From Alcanivoracaceae bacterium (lineage in GTDB: Bacteria; Pseudomonadota; Gammaproteobacteria; Xanthomonadales; Marinicellaceae): a stretch of 64,000 bases of DNA. Position 1 is the first letter of the stretch, and each line of letters starts with the position of its first letter. The notes beneath the pieces were generated by a model, which worked only from the letters and a program-made list of their open reading frames with translations, did no database searches and was not told where the DNA came from. The translations under genes were made by a program, and so were the position numbers. Of this stretch, positions 48,221 through 58,282 are shown piece after piece. The stretch is from assembly GCA_016744455.1 (NCBI GenBank), contig JADGEI010000011.1, forward strand, positions 12,569 through 76,568, read 5' to 3'.

Positions 48221-48627
48221 CTCATTCTAATTCTATCTTGGATGTTAATGGTGTTTCTATCACCAATACAGGCGAATTAACCTTAGGTTTTACTGGATAT
48301 ATTGGGATAATGATTGTGCAATTAACTTTACAAAATGGTGGTTTACAAACTAATGGAGGGGAAGACACCTTTGTTATTGTGGAATTTGTTGTTTCATTAA
48401 GCCATACCTTGTTTGTAGATGAATTTGAAGAGCCACAAATCACTAAACTGTTTGATTTACTTAATGGTATGAAATCTAAAAGGCCATTGATAGACAATCC
48501 TACTTATAATGAGAGTAGCCATAGTTTAAATCATTATTAACACACACTAAAACTTGAGAATGATTATTTGATAACACAAGTGATGCAAGTGATTAATTCT
48601 TGGGTAAAAGAAATTGAAGTTAAATGA
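48221..48627 (+). pseudogene. Decayed coding fragments of unknown origin
   Basis: A frame from about 48229 reads LDVNGVSITNTGELTLGFTG and so on to TLFVDEFEE, then QITKLFDLLNGMKSKRP; after the stop at 48538-48540 the same frame continues LENDYLITQVMQVINSWVKE to 48624. The in-frame stop and position next to a transposase remnant suggest a degenerating gene. FVDEFEE faintly resembles the FE tail of the secreted proteins, but this is speculative. Confidence 0.4.
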
Positions 48628-48803
48628 TTTGGGTAACAGAAAATAGGTAAGGAGGGGCATCTATCAGCAGTGTTTGGTAAAAGCCCATAATTTCGGAGGA
48701 CATCCAAGGACAAGTAGAAATCAATTTACATGGAATTTAAAAACCAACCCAAGTAAATTTGGCTGTATAATCAACCTATGAAATTTACCAACAGGTTAAA
48801 TGC

Positions 48804-50102
48804 ATGAAAATAACCACGATTATCGCCTACGCTTGCTTATTCAATACATTAGTTATTGTTGCTAAAGTCGATGTTGAAACACAGACCCATCTCAAGAATG
48901 AATTAACTTCTTTTGGTGCGATTAAAAAAGGCAATGGTGATGCCATCCCAGCCTGGATTGGAGAATCGAAAATTCCAGTTGACGAAAAACCACTTTTTAC
49001 TATTACTAGTCAAAATAGCGAGGAATATAAAGATAAGTTAACCGTTGGACAGTTGGCTTTATTTGCTCAATACCCTGATACATTTCGCATGCCAATTTAT
49101 CCAACCCATCGTACAGCAAGTGCACCTGATTGGGTTTATGAAAATACTTTTGACAATGCCTTGTTGGCTACTCTCAATAAAGAAGAAACAGGTATTGAAA
49201 ATAACAAAGGTGGTATTCCCTTCCCTATTCCTCAATCCGCATTAGAGGTTTATTTCAATCATATAAGTCGATGGCGTGGAAAACAAGTAGAAAACCAAAC
49301 AAGTCAAGCAGTGGTTTTTAATAATGGGAAATTCACCTTGCACACCAACAAGTCGTTAGTCCGGTTTGATGGCTATTTAAAGGGGAATAATAGTAAATAT
49401 TTTATCTCGCTTATCGCTAAATCTTTAGCTCCAGCGAGCAAATCAGGCAGTGGTGTTTTGGTCTTGGAACCTTTAGATCAAATCAACAACAAAAGAGCTG
49501 CATGGACTTGGGACAAAGGTCGTCGTCGTGTGATTCGAGCACCCAATGTTGCCTATGATAACCCAGTTCAATCGGCAGGTTCATTACGAACAATAGATGA
49601 TACAGACCTTATCAATGGCTCACCAGATAGGTTCAATTGGAAATTATTAAAGAAAAGAGAAATCTATCTTCCCTACAACAATGAAGCCTTAGTGAGTAAA
49701 AAATTAAAGTACAAAGAGATACTTAATGCAGGTCATATCAATCCCGCCTACACACGGTATGAATTGCATCGTGTTTGGGTAATAGAGGCTACACTAAAAG
49801 AAAAATGGCGCCACATTTATTCCAAACGCACCTTCTATATTGATGAAGACACATGGCAAGTAATGGTCGCTGATCAATACGATAAACGTGGGAATCTTTG
49901 GCGGGTGAGCATGAGTTTCAGCAAGTTTTTTCAAGAATTACCTGGAGTTTTTCCTGTGATTAATGTTTTTCATGACTTAAGAAGCCAAAAATACCATGTC
50001 ATGGGCTTACAAAATCAAGAAAAGGGTGTTAACAAATTTAATGGTGAGATTGCTAACGACAGCCTGTTTACACCTAATGGATTTAAACGATATATGCGTT
50101 AA
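48804..50102 (+). CDS. DUF1329 family protein
   Basis: 432 residues. A signal peptide (about 1-21) is followed by the DUF1329 layout: GNGDAIPAWIGE, KLTVGQLALFAQYPDTFRMP with YPTHRTA, GGIPFPIPQSALEVYFNH, WTWDKGRRRVIRAPNVAYDN and the C-terminal FNWKLLKKREIYLPYNN, TLKEKWRHIYSKRTFYIDED. The family is periplasmic or outer-membrane associated, often near RND/MMPL or efflux-type lipid transport genes, and has a lipoprotein-sorting-like fold; its biochemical role is not settled. Its end overlaps the convergent HAD gene by 20 bp. Confidence 0.9.
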   Translation: MKITTIIAYACLFNTLVIVAKVDVETQTHLKNELTSFGAIKKGNGDAIPAWIGESKIPVDEKPLFTITSQNSEEYKDKLTVGQLALFAQYPDTFRMPIYPTHRTASAPDWVYENTFDNALLATLNKEETGIENNKGGIPFPIPQSALEVYFNHISRWRGKQVENQTSQAVVFNNGKFTLHTNKSLVRFDGYLKGNNSKYFISLIAKSLAPASKSGSGVLVLEPLDQINNKRAAWTWDKGRRRVIRAPNVAYDNPVQSAGSLRTIDDTDLINGSPDRFNWKLLKKREIYLPYNNEALVSKKLKYKEILNAGHINPAYTRYELHRVWVIEATLKEKWRHIYSKRTFYIDEDTWQVMVADQYDKRGNLWRVSMSFSKFFQELPGVFPVINVFHDLRSQKYHVMGLQNQEKGVNKFNGEIANDSLFTPNGFKRYMR

Positions 50103-50778
50103 TATCGCTTATTTTTTCTAACGTTTGGTATTTATTATTATCTACTGTTGATTCACAAACTTGTTCATGTTGCCATGTAGTATGGAAAGGCACATGTACG
50201 GCATGTGCACCAAGCGCCACTAAAGGTAGAATGTCAGATTTCAGAGAATTCCCAACCATCAAAAACTCATTGGGTTGGATATCCAAATGACTTAGTAATT
50301 TAGTGTAATCGGGCTCTTTTTTCTCACTCATCACTTCAATGTGATGAAAGTATTTTAACAAACCTGACTTCTCCAATTTTCGCTCTTGATCGAGCAAATC
50401 ACCTTTGGTCGCCAAAATCAAACGATGCGTTTGTGACAAAGTTTTTAAGACTTCCTCTACACCATCAAGCAATTCAACGGGTTTGTTCAACATGTTTTTG
50501 CCAATATCGATTATCGCTTTCATTGATTTATTACTTACTTGACCGTTGGATAATTTTATTGCCGCCTCAACCATCGACAAAACAAAACCCTTGATACCAT
50601 AACCATAAATTGGTAGATTCTTAATCTCAATTTTAAATAACTCTTGATCAATTTGATTTATGGTTTCATATTTTTGCATCAATTGACCAAAAGCCAATTC
50701 AGCCTCTCTAAAATATGTTTCATTGACCCATAAGGTATCATCTGCATCGAATCCGATGACTTTTATATTTCTGTACAT
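50083..50778 (-). CDS. HAD-superfamily hydrolase
   Basis: 231 residues with HAD motif I DADDTLW (D11, D13), motif II LILATKGD near 128-135, and motifs III/IV at KKEPDYTKL and MVGNSLKSDILPL. A helical cap lies between motifs I and II. The YjjG/phosphoglycolate-phosphatase-like subfamily is likely; the substrate is unknown. The last 20 bp overlap the end of the DUF1329 gene on the opposite strand. Confidence 0.9.
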   Translation of the reverse strand: MYRNIKVIGFDADDTLWVNETYFREAELAFGQLMQKYETINQIDQELFKIEIKNLPIYGYGIKGFVLSMVEAAIKLSNGQVSNKSMKAIIDIGKNMLNKPVELLDGVEEVLKTLSQTHRLILATKGDLLDQERKLEKSGLLKYFHHIEVMSEKKEPDYTKLLSHLDIQPNEFLMVGNSLKSDILPLVALGAHAVHVPFHTTWQHEQVCESTVDNNKYQTLEKISDINAYIV

Positions 50779-50966
50779 TGTTTTAGTTTTCCGTTGTGAC
50801 AGGCCTTTGTGTCTACCTTGTTTGGTAATTACTATTTATTATGTAGTTTACATTCAAATTTTATAGAAACCCAAATTTTAAACCAATACATTTTCAAATA
50901 TCTTCATTTATACTTCATCCAACATCGCAGAACCAACACTTAGGTGGCCCACTATTCTTTATACAT

Positions 50967-51626
50967 TTACCATGGTAGTTCTGTTCCATCGGCGTGCCAG
51001 AAACTACCTGTGTTGTCTAAGTTTAAGTCATCTATGCGTTGAATTAAGCCTTGAGCTGATTCATCTGTATCTACAAACCCTTGATTACCAGTCATGCCGG
51101 TGCGCACATAGCCTGGATGTAATAGAGCCACTGCTATGCCTTGGTTTTTTAAATCTTTTGCCAGTGAACTACCGACCATATTGACTGCTGTTTTACTCAT
51201 ACGATAGCCGTATTGCCCACCGGAACCATCAGCAATTGAACCCATACGGCTCGTGATAATCACCACTTTAGATCCTTCTGACAAGTTGGGCAATAGGTTT
51301 GCTGTGACACGTAACGGCCCTAATGTATTGATTTCGTATTGGCGGCGCATGGCATCAAAATCAAGGCTGTCTAGGCTCATGCTTTGCATAAATCCAGCAT
51401 TGTTGATAAGCAAATCCAAGTTTTGTCCATCAAGCTTACTGGCTAAATCCAAAATAGAGTCTGAGTTTGTGACATCAACATCTGTTATGACATCAGCGCC
51501 TAATTGATCCAATTCAGGGCTGGATTGGCGACATGTGGCTATGACCTTGTAATCTAACAAATGTAACTGTTGAGCAAGTGCCAAACCTATACCTCGGTTA
51601 GCGCCTGTAATTAATACTGTTTTCAT
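50967..51626 (-). CDS. Short-chain dehydrogenase/reductase
   Basis: 219 residues, classical SDR. The NAD(P)-binding TGANRGIG is at 7-14, NNAG at 75-78, the catalytic Ser near 126 (IITSR) and Y141-x3-K145 (YRMSK). LLHPGYVRTGM follows. The R/Q residues after the Gly motif and TCRQ suggest NADP(H) use, as in C-factor/CsgA-like SDRs. Substrate unknown. The HAD gene follows after about 188 bp, so joint transcription is uncertain. Confidence 0.9.
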   Translation of the reverse strand: MKTVLITGANRGIGLALAQQLHLLDYKVIATCRQSSPELDQLGADVITDVDVTNSDSILDLASKLDGQNLDLLINNAGFMQSMSLDSLDFDAMRRQYEINTLGPLRVTANLLPNLSEGSKVVIITSRMGSIADGSGGQYGYRMSKTAVNMVGSSLAKDLKNQGIAVALLHPGYVRTGMTGNQGFVDTDESAQGLIQRIDDLNLDNTGSFWHADGTELPW

Positions 51627-51665
51627 TTCATATCTATTATTGTTAATACTCTATTATGCCAGTTA

Positions 51666-52055
51666 TTAATCACAGTTGCCATATTCTGTACCAAATCGCC
51701 ATTCATCAACATTAAGAAGAGCAACGATGTTACCATTAGATAGTTCAGTTGCTATTACTGGCATACAATTACCGACTTTGGGAACTGGTCCATAAGCGAC
51801 ATTTACACCAGAGGTTCTGCCATCTCTAAACTGTACCGTTGCAAACCAGTTATGATACGATCCGACATTTGCTGACATTCCTACTCGGTTCCCAGCCCGA
51901 ATAGTTCTTTCAATGGTTTTAACATGGGTAATTTTTACCCTTTTCATTTGAGGTTCACCAAATTCTATATTCCATTTAAACAAGCCAATAAAGGATTGAG
52001 CCATCATCATAAGCAAAATAATGGAGAGAACAATAATTGTGATTTTTTTTAACAT
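51666..52055 (-). CDS. Small membrane-anchored protein, function unknown
   Basis: 129 residues with one N-terminal hydrophobic helix (about 4-24, KITIIVLSIILLMMMAQSFI) followed by a small beta-rich domain containing HNWFATVQFRDGRTSGVNVA and ending in a Cys. A short segment near residues 43-60 is predicted basic. I recognise no family. It precedes the SDR gene by 39 bp in the same direction and diverges from the nucleosidase gene. Confidence 0.55.
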   Translation of the reverse strand: MLKKITIIVLSIILLMMMAQSFIGLFKWNIEFGEPQMKRVKITHVKTIERTIRAGNRVGMSANVGSYHNWFATVQFRDGRTSGVNVAYGPVPKVGNCMPVIATELSNGNIVALLNVDEWRFGTEYGNCD

Positions 52056-52113
52056 AGTTTTATTATAACGCTAAAGAGTTGTGTAAGATGACAGCTTTTA
52101 TAAATTATTACTT

Positions 52114-52698
52114 ATGGATAGCCATAAAAACTACATCATTGTTACTGCTTTAGCCGATGAAGCTGAAGAGTTGGAACAGTTTGCCCCCCTAGTTCATACG
52201 GGTATTGGCAAAGTTAACGCCTGCATTAAATTATACGAAGCCATATTAAAATACCAGCCTGAATTGGTCATAAATTATGGAACTGCAGGCGGTATTACGG
52301 ATTTGGTTGGTTTACATAAGATTGCACATTTTGTACAAGTTGATATGGATGTACGAGGCTTAAATTTTCCGCGGGGTATCACACCTTTAATGAATGAAAA
52401 ACTTCCAATAAAAAATGGACTGGTTCTCGGAACAGGTGATAGTTTTATTACGAATGCAGATAAACAATTAGAAGGTTTAGGTATTGAAATTGATTTAGTG
52501 GATATGGAAGCTTACGCCCTAAAAAAGGTTTGTGAACACCACACGATTAACTTTGAAGCGTATAAATTTATCAGTGACAATGCCAATGAATCGGCAGGTG
52601 AAGACTGGAGTAATGCCGTAAAAAATGGAACACATCTTTTTGCGGATGTTTTAAATAAAAATTATGGGATTTCAAGCATAAAAAAAGCCAAGCTTTAA
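52114..52698 (+). CDS. MTA/SAH nucleosidase-like (purine nucleoside phosphorylase/uridine phosphorylase fold)
   Basis: 194 residues, shorter than the usual 230-residue MtnN. It keeps the family core: IIVTALADEAEELEQF, GIGKVNA, NYGTAGGI, DMEAYAL and SDNANESAGEDW. These place it in the PNP/UDP family; relatives hydrolyse 5'-methylthioadenosine and S-adenosylhomocysteine to adenine and a ribosyl product. Shortening makes the exact activity uncertain. The stop codon falls within the loop of a terminator hairpin (52685-52708). Confidence 0.8.
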   Translation: MDSHKNYIIVTALADEAEELEQFAPLVHTGIGKVNACIKLYEAILKYQPELVINYGTAGGITDLVGLHKIAHFVQVDMDVRGLNFPRGITPLMNEKLPIKNGLVLGTGDSFITNADKQLEGLGIEIDLVDMEAYALKKVCEHHTINFEAYKFISDNANESAGEDWSNAVKNGTHLFADVLNKNYGISSIKKAKL

Positions 52699-52708
52699 GA
52701 CTTGGCTT
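52685..52708. terminator. Bidirectional terminator between nucleosidase and pnp
   Basis: An 8-bp perfect stem AAGCCAAG / CTTGGCTT with an 8-base loop. A T-rich stretch follows on the plus strand and a run of T follows on the minus strand, so it can end both the nucleosidase transcript and pnp. Confidence 0.85.
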
Positions 52709-52743
52709 CTTTTATTTCTATGTAATTAGATTAATTTTATTAA

Positions 52744-54858
52744 TTAATCCTTTTTCTCAGGTTGATCCAATAAAGCTTTTATAGATAATCTAACACGCCC
52801 TTGCTTGTCAATTTCTAATACTTTAACTTTAACCGTTTCTCCTTCAGTTAATACATCAGTCACATTCGCTACACGTTCGTGTGAAATTTGTGAAATATGT
52901 ACCATTCCATCTTTACCAGGTAATAGATTAACAAATGCACCGAAGTCCATAATCTTTACAATTTTGCCTTCATAAACAGCGCCTACTTCAACATCAGCGG
53001 TAATTTCTTCAACTCGTTTTACTGCATTACGTGCATCATCACCATTAACCGCAGCAATCGTTACAACGCCATCATCATTAATTTCAATAACGGTATTTGT
53101 TTCTTCTGTTAGGGCGCGAATAGTTGCACCACCTTTACCGATAACATCACGGATTTTGTCAGGATGAACTGTAATAGTGATAAGCTTAGGCGCATAATCA
53201 GACATTTCGTCTCGTGTTGATGACAATACTTTGTTCATTTCACCAAGAATATAATCACGCCCACCTTTAGCTTGAGATAAAGCTTTTTCCATAATTTCAG
53301 CAGTAATTCCTTCAATTTTTATATCCATTTGTAAAGCGGTAATACCATCTGCAGTACCTGCAACTTTAAAATCCATATCACCTAGATGATCTTCATCACC
53401 TAAGATATCAGACAAGACAGCGTAATCATCGCCTTCTTTGATAAGACCCATGGCAATACCAGCAACTGGTGCTTTTAATGGAACACCTGCGTCCATCATT
53501 GATAAAGATGAACCACAAACTGATGCCATTGAGCTTGAACCATTTGATTCAGTAATTTCAGAAACAACTCGAATGACATAAGGGAAATCTTCTTCATGAG
53601 GCATAACAGCCATTAAACCACGTTTAGCTAATTTACCATGACCAATTTCGCGACGTTTAGGGCCACTCATAAAACCAGTTTCACCTACACAATATGGAGG
53701 GAAGTTGTAATGTAACATAAATTTATCTTTGTCTTCACCGTCTAGTGAATCAATTAACTGTGCATCACGGCCTGTTCCTAGTGTCGTCACCACAATAGCT
53801 TGAGTTTCGCCACGGGTAAATAGTGCTGAACCATGTGTGCGAGGTAACATACCAGTTTTAACTGCAATATCACGTACATCCGCTAGGCCGCGACCATCAA
53901 TACGAGGTTTACCTGAAATAACTTTTTTACGAACATGAGCTTTTTCAATTTGACCGATAATCTCCTTAACCTCATCTGCTGTTGGAGAATCTTCACTATC
54001 AGTTACCAAAGCTTCTACAGCATTTGTACGCATAGCATTTAAAGCATCATATCGTTCAGCTTTATCTTGTGTGTTATAAGCTGCTACTAATGGCGCTGCA
54101 ATATTTTCTTTAACTTGGTTAACCAAGTTTTGGTCCATAGATGGTGCTTGCCATTTCCATTGTTCAATACCTAAGTCTTCAACCATTTCGTTGATGGCAT
54201 TAATAACAACTTGTTGTTGCTCATGGCCAAAACTAACTGCACCTAACATAACTTCTTCAGATAATAAATCCGCTTCTGATTCAACCATTAATACAGCTGA
54301 TTCAGTACCTGCAACAACCAACTCTAATTGTGACTCTTCTAATTGCTCATTTGTTGGGTTTAAGATGTATTCACCTTCTTTGTAGCCAACTTTTGCTGCT
54401 GCAATTGGACCATGGAATGGTGCGCCAGATAAACTCATAGCAGCAGAAGCGCCAATGAGTGCAGGTATATCTGCATCGATATCTTCTGAGTATGAAATAA
54501 CAGTTGCTACAACTTGAATTTCGTTTTTAAACCCTTTTGGAAACAAAGGGCGAATAGGTCTATCAATTAAACGACAGATTAATATTTCTTTTTCAGTTGG
54601 TCGTCCTTCACGCTTAAAGAACCCACCAGGAATTTTACCCGCAGCATAAGCTTTTTCTTGATAATTTACTGTTAGAGGAAAGAAACTCTGTCCAGGTTTT
54701 GCTTCTTTTTTTGCTACAACTGCCACCATGACAACTGTATCACCCATTTTTACCATAACCGTTGAACTTGCTTGACGTGCAACTTCACCTGTCTCCAATT
54801 CTACAGTATGATTACCATACTGAAATGTTTTTGTATATTTAGCCACTGCTCTTTTCAC
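52744..54858 (-). CDS. pnp: Polyribonucleotide nucleotidyltransferase (PNPase)
   Basis: 704 residues, full length. Two RNase PH domains (first with [10 protein letters not shown] and [11 protein letters not shown], second with [18 protein letters not shown]), then KH ([20 protein letters not shown]) and S1 ([20 protein letters not shown]) RNA-binding domains. Catalyses phosphate-dependent 3'-5' RNA degradation and is part of the RNA degradosome. It follows rpsO in the conserved order; an intervening hairpin may act as attenuator or processing site. Confidence 0.99.
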   Translation of the reverse strand: MKRAVAKYTKTFQYGNHTVELETGEVARQASSTVMVKMGDTVVMVAVVAKKEAKPGQSFFPLTVNYQEKAYAAGKIPGGFFKREGRPTEKEILICRLIDRPIRPLFPKGFKNEIQVVATVISYSEDIDADIPALIGASAAMSLSGAPFHGPIAAAKVGYKEGEYILNPTNEQLEESQLELVVAGTESAVLMVESEADLLSEEVMLGAVSFGHEQQQVVINAINEMVEDLGIEQWKWQAPSMDQNLVNQVKENIAAPLVAAYNTQDKAERYDALNAMRTNAVEALVTDSEDSPTADEVKEIIGQIEKAHVRKKVISGKPRIDGRGLADVRDIAVKTGMLPRTHGSALFTRGETQAIVVTTLGTGRDAQLIDSLDGEDKDKFMLHYNFPPYCVGETGFMSGPKRREIGHGKLAKRGLMAVMPHEEDFPYVIRVVSEITESNGSSSMASVCGSSLSMMDAGVPLKAPVAGIAMGLIKEGDDYAVLSDILGDEDHLGDMDFKVAGTADGITALQMDIKIEGITAEIMEKALSQAKGGRDYILGEMNKVLSSTRDEMSDYAPKLITITVHPDKIRDVIGKGGATIRALTEETNTVIEINDDGVVTIAAVNGDDARNAVKRVEEITADVEVGAVYEGKIVKIMDFGAFVNLLPGKDGMVHISQISHERVANVTDVLTEGETVKVKVLEIDKQGRVRLSIKALLDQPEKKD

Positions 54859-54915
54859 CTATAATTTTAATTTTTAATGTAACACTTATTTGTTACATTT
54901 TCTTTTCCGATATAA

Positions 54916-54940
54916 AAAAAGGTACATCGTGTACCTTTTT
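54916..54940 (-). terminator. Hairpin after rpsO
   Basis: AAAAAGGTACA / TGTACCTTTTT forms an 11-bp stem with loop TCG directly after the rpsO stop and before pnp; on the minus strand it is followed by a T-rich run. In E. coli the equivalent rpsO-pnp site is a terminator with partial readthrough. Confidence 0.85.
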
Positions 54941-54955
54941 AATGTGTTGTAGAAA

Positions 54956-55222
54956 TTATCTACGTAGTCCTAAAGACTCAATTAGTTTTTGATAACCATC
55001 GCTATCTTTACCTTTTAAGTATTTTTGTAACTTACGACGTTGATTAACCAACTTTAAAAGTCCTCTACGTGAATGAAGATCTTTCTTATGTGATTTAAAA
55101 TGCTCAGTAAGGTATGTGATACGTGCTGTTAATAAAGCGATTTGAACATTGGCAGAACCCGTGTCATTTTCGCTTATTTTATATTTGTTTATAATTTCTT
55201 GTGTTTGTTCTACAGTCAACAT
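54956..55222 (-). CDS. rpsO: 30S ribosomal protein S15
   Basis: 88 residues, the standard length. [20 protein letters not shown] and [12 protein letters not shown] are S15 signatures that bind 16S rRNA. It precedes pnp. In several bacteria the S15 protein represses its own translation at a leader structure; the 144 bp upstream contain a small GGTCTT/AAGAGGCC-type inverted repeat near 55278-55300, but I cannot show a regulatory role. Confidence 0.98.
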   Translation of the reverse strand: MLTVEQTQEIINKYKISENDTGSANVQIALLTARITYLTEHFKSHKKDLHSRRGLLKLVNQRRKLQKYLKGKDSDGYQKLIESLGLRR

Positions 55223-55372
55223 GGTTTTCTCCGATAGTTTGACAATTTTAATAAAAAGCGACCATTTTCATCTTAAAATAGGCCTCTTAGACTAATAAGA
55301 CCAATCTAGCGTTGAACATATCGTCTAGATCAGAATTGCGCGTATTCTAAGTGATAAGGTAATTCATTGCCA

Positions 55373-55834
55373 ATGAAAAACAAGAATTTAGTTGAAAAGC
55401 TTAACAATTTTGGATATTGTCAGCAAATGATGATGAAAAACACAGACAAAGAATTAATTAACCATGCATTAGATGCAAAAAAACAGGCACATGCCCCCTA
55501 TTCCAGCTTTGCAGTTGGTGCAGCCATTATGGACGAAAATGATAGTATACACAAGGGCTGTAATGTTGAAAATGCAGCCTACCCATTGGGCATTTGCGCT
55601 GAAGCATCTGCCATTTCATCAATGGTTATGTCTGGTGGCACACTGATAAAAAAAATTATGCTTGTAAGTTCAGGAGAGCAACTAGTCACTCCATGTGGTG
55701 GTTGTCGACAAAAAATTAAAGAGTTTAGTGATTCTTCAACCCAAATTGTCATTTATAACAATAAAAAAATCACGGTATTTTCAATGGAAGATTTATTACC
55801 ACATTCTTTTTCTGACAAATACCTCCCTAAATGA
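55373..55834 (+). CDS. cdd: Cytidine deaminase
   Basis: 153 residues from the ATG at 55373 (AAGG about 12 bp before it). The zinc-binding sites are CAEASA, with the catalytic Glu, and PCGGCRQ. The N-terminal active-site loop HAPYSSFAVGAAI is also typical. It converts cytidine and deoxycytidine to uridine and deoxyuridine. An ORF extension begins at a TTG two codons earlier. The N-terminal extension of about 18 residues before MMMKNTDKELI has no obvious homologue in short Cdd proteins, so the start could be further downstream. The downstream SURF1 gene overlaps by 4 bp. Confidence 0.93.
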   Translation: MKNKNLVEKLNNFGYCQQMMMKNTDKELINHALDAKKQAHAPYSSFAVGAAIMDENDSIHKGCNVENAAYPLGICAEASAISSMVMSGGTLIKKIMLVSSGEQLVTPCGGCRQKIKEFSDSSTQIVIYNNKKITVFSMEDLLPHSFSDKYLPK

Positions 55835-56556
55835 ATAAACCTCCACTAATCCCAACACTAATCACAGCTTTTTTTGTGGTATTGATGATCAATCTTGGTT
55901 TGTGGCAGCTAAACCGTGCAGATGAGAAAAAACACTTACTAAAATTATTAGCCAATGACTCTGTTACTTTTATCAAAACAAAAGACCAGATTAAAAACTT
56001 ACCTAAGTATGCCAATATAAAATTAACAGGTCATTATTTGAATGCCCCTCAACTGTTGTTAGATAACCAAGTCAATAACCGAGTTGTTGGTTATCATGTA
56101 TTTACTCCTTTTAAAATTAATGATATCAATCTAATCTTAATGGTTAATCGCGGGTGGATTAATAAAAAAGATTTCAGTGATGATTTTCTTAAAGTAGATG
56201 GCACTGAATACACCATTAATGGGAAATTGAACAGCACACCACAAGTTGGTATGCAATTGGGTGAAATCACATTAGATGCAAGCTTACCTAACCAAATTAT
56301 GACCTATTATGATGAAAATAAAACTTCTGTTTTTTTACATCAAGAGATTTGCCAGCAATTGGACTGTGTTGTCAGTAAAAAAATCATGTGGCTCAATCAA
56401 AACCAAGATCAAGGGTTTAAGAGAGACTGGAACCCAATCATTATGCCAGTGAGTAAGCACATAGGTTATGCAGTACAATGGTTATCTATGACCATAGTAC
56501 TTATTATTATTTTTATTTACTGGGTTAGAAAACAACATTACAGTGTTACGATGTAA
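55831..56556 (+). CDS. SURF1-family protein (cytochrome oxidase assembly)
   Basis: 241 residues with the SURF1 layout: an N-terminal membrane helix (LIPTLITAFFVVLMINLGLW, followed by QLNRADEKK), a periplasmic domain with LLDNQVNNRVVGYHVFTPF and LMVNRGWI, and a C-terminal membrane helix (MPVSKHIGYAVQWLSMTIVL). It is thought to help insert haem a/assemble aa3-type cytochrome c oxidase. Here it overlaps cdd by 4 bp rather than lying in a cox gene cluster, which is unusual. Confidence 0.95.
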   Translation: MNKPPLIPTLITAFFVVLMINLGLWQLNRADEKKHLLKLLANDSVTFIKTKDQIKNLPKYANIKLTGHYLNAPQLLLDNQVNNRVVGYHVFTPFKINDINLILMVNRGWINKKDFSDDFLKVDGTEYTINGKLNSTPQVGMQLGEITLDASLPNQIMTYYDENKTSVFLHQEICQQLDCVVSKKIMWLNQNQDQGFKRDWNPIIMPVSKHIGYAVQWLSMTIVLIIIFIYWVRKQHYSVTM

Positions 56557-56603
56557 TAAACCCTTCAAGGGCTATATCTAAACAAGAAAAATTGACCACC
56601 TTA

Positions 56604-57698
56604 ATGACAAAACAAAATTTTAAGTTTTTAATCTACATTTCTTACAGTTATTCAATACCTATTGGCCAACCTCTAGAACAAGAAATCACTAAACGTGGAT
56701 TCCAAGTCAAATGGTTTAGTGATCATGAAGATGGAAAAAGTAAGCTTGGTGATTTTTCTAATAATCTTAAGCACATTAAAGATGTCATTGCTTATAAACC
56801 CGACATTGTCCTAGTCGCCACAAATATTGTCCCAGATTTTATAACCGGCATTAAAGTGCAAATTTTTCATGGATTTAATGCAAAAAAAAGACACTCTAAA
56901 CGAAACCGATTCAGTCATTTTAATATTAGGGGGTTTTTCGACTTATACTGTACTCAAGGCCCATCAACAACAGAATATTTCAAGGAACTAGAACAAAAAC
57001 ACAAATATTTTACTGTGGTTGAAACAGGCTGGTCGAAAGTTGATGCTTTATTTCCTCTTCAACGCAACAAAACAACAAAGAATGTGAAACATGTACTCAT
57101 TTCATCTACATTTAGTAAAAAACTGAGTCTAGCCTATAAACAAGAAGTTATTGATGAGATTTCACGCCTAATACAAACTGGAAAATATAACTTTTCATTA
57201 ATCTTACACCCAAAAATGCCAGAAGAAATTATTAACAAATGGAAAGCACTATGTTGCGAATCATTCACATACCATAATACGACCAACCTAACACCGCTGC
57301 TCAAAAAGGCAGATATTCTATTGGCTGACACCACTTCTGTCATTCAAGAATTTGTATTACAAAATAAACCTGTGGTCACCTTTTCTAGTCACGATGGTTC
57401 TGATTATTTAATAAATATTAATGATGTAAAGCTAATCGAAGACTCATTGGACCTAAAAATTGATAATAGTGAGGAAATCCATAAAAATATCACTAAATTT
57501 ATTCAAATACTACATCCTTATGATGATGGTAAATCAAGCCAAAGAATAATTGATAGCTGTATTACATATTTAGATAAAGATAAGACCCATATTCCAGCTA
57601 AACCATTAAATTTAATACGCAAATATAAAATCAGGAAAAAACTGGGCTATTTTACGCTAAAGTCTTATAACAAGCCATATACTAGGAAAAATACCTAA
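56604..57698 (+). CDS. CDP-glycerol glycerophosphotransferase-like protein
   Basis: 364 residues from the ATG at 56604; a TTG four codons earlier is also possible. The GT-B-like core shows VQIFHGFNAKKR, FDLYCTQGPSTTEYFKELE and VETGWSKVDAL in the first half, and ILHPKMPEE, LLADTTSVIQEFVLQNKPV in the second; these resemble TagB/TagF-type glycerol/ribitol phosphate transferases. In Gram-negatives such proteins decorate capsule, LPS or lipid carriers with phospho-polyols. It has no other polysaccharide genes beside it; substrate not inferable. Confidence 0.82.
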   Translation: MTKQNFKFLIYISYSYSIPIGQPLEQEITKRGFQVKWFSDHEDGKSKLGDFSNNLKHIKDVIAYKPDIVLVATNIVPDFITGIKVQIFHGFNAKKRHSKRNRFSHFNIRGFFDLYCTQGPSTTEYFKELEQKHKYFTVVETGWSKVDALFPLQRNKTTKNVKHVLISSTFSKKLSLAYKQEVIDEISRLIQTGKYNFSLILHPKMPEEIINKWKALCCESFTYHNTTNLTPLLKKADILLADTTSVIQEFVLQNKPVVTFSSHDGSDYLININDVKLIEDSLDLKIDNSEEIHKNITKFIQILHPYDDGKSSQRIIDSCITYLDKDKTHIPAKPLNLIRKYKIRKKLGYFTLKSYNKPYTRKNT

Positions 57699-57791
57699 TC
57701 AAACTTCATTCACTTATTTTAAGTAAACTTAACTTGTAATTAACAACACACCTGTTATATTAGACATTACTAATATTCAGTGAGTAACCAG

Positions 57792-58271
57792 ATGAAAACA
57801 CCAGCTTTAATAATTTTAATTTTAACATTTAATGCTTTGGCACTAACGCCAGAAGCAGAAAAAGGTAAAACTGCAATTGCAGCTTGTATGTCATGCCATA
57901 ATGCCGAATTAATTCCTCAACTGGCCCCACCATTTTATGGCGTGCAAAATAAATACAAAAAAGTTTATGAAAACAAACAAGATTTTATCAAATCAATTAA
58001 TGCTTGGGCAAAAAAACCAACACAAGAAAAAGCACTAATGCAAAGGCCGATTAAAATACTTGGATTAATGCCTCCAATGCCATTACCTGATGACATGTTA
58101 AATAATATTGGCGCCTACATATATGAAGAAAACTTTGGTCCTCCATGTAAGCATTGGGCAAATGATTTAAAAAATGATACAACAGCAAATATGAAAACCG
58201 GCAAGGGTAAAGGTATGGGCAGCAATCATGATGCTATGATTCGCATGAAATACCAACAATTATGCCAATAA
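57792..58271 (+). CDS. Secreted c-type cytochrome, mono-haem
   Basis: 159 residues from the ATG at 57792, where a signal peptide (MKTPALIILILTFNALA) starts; a GTG four codons earlier is possible. C32-M-S-C35-H36 binds haem, and the Met ligand is probably in GLMPPMPLPDD, like small class-I periplasmic cytochromes. It has an additional Cys pair (PPCKHW and QLC at the end) beyond the haem motif. It may shuttle electrons in the periplasm; partner unknown. Confidence 0.9.
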   Translation: MKTPALIILILTFNALALTPEAEKGKTAIAACMSCHNAELIPQLAPPFYGVQNKYKKVYENKQDFIKSINAWAKKPTQEKALMQRPIKILGLMPPMPLPDDMLNNIGAYIYEENFGPPCKHWANDLKNDTTANMKTGKGKGMGSNHDAMIRMKYQQLCQ

Positions 58272-58282
58272 AAATCCAGTTA

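Noticed and set aside
48238-48540. A 100-residue hypothetical protein
   Set aside because: It lies next to a transposase fragment and its frame carries on past an in-frame stop codon, more like decayed sequence than a gene.
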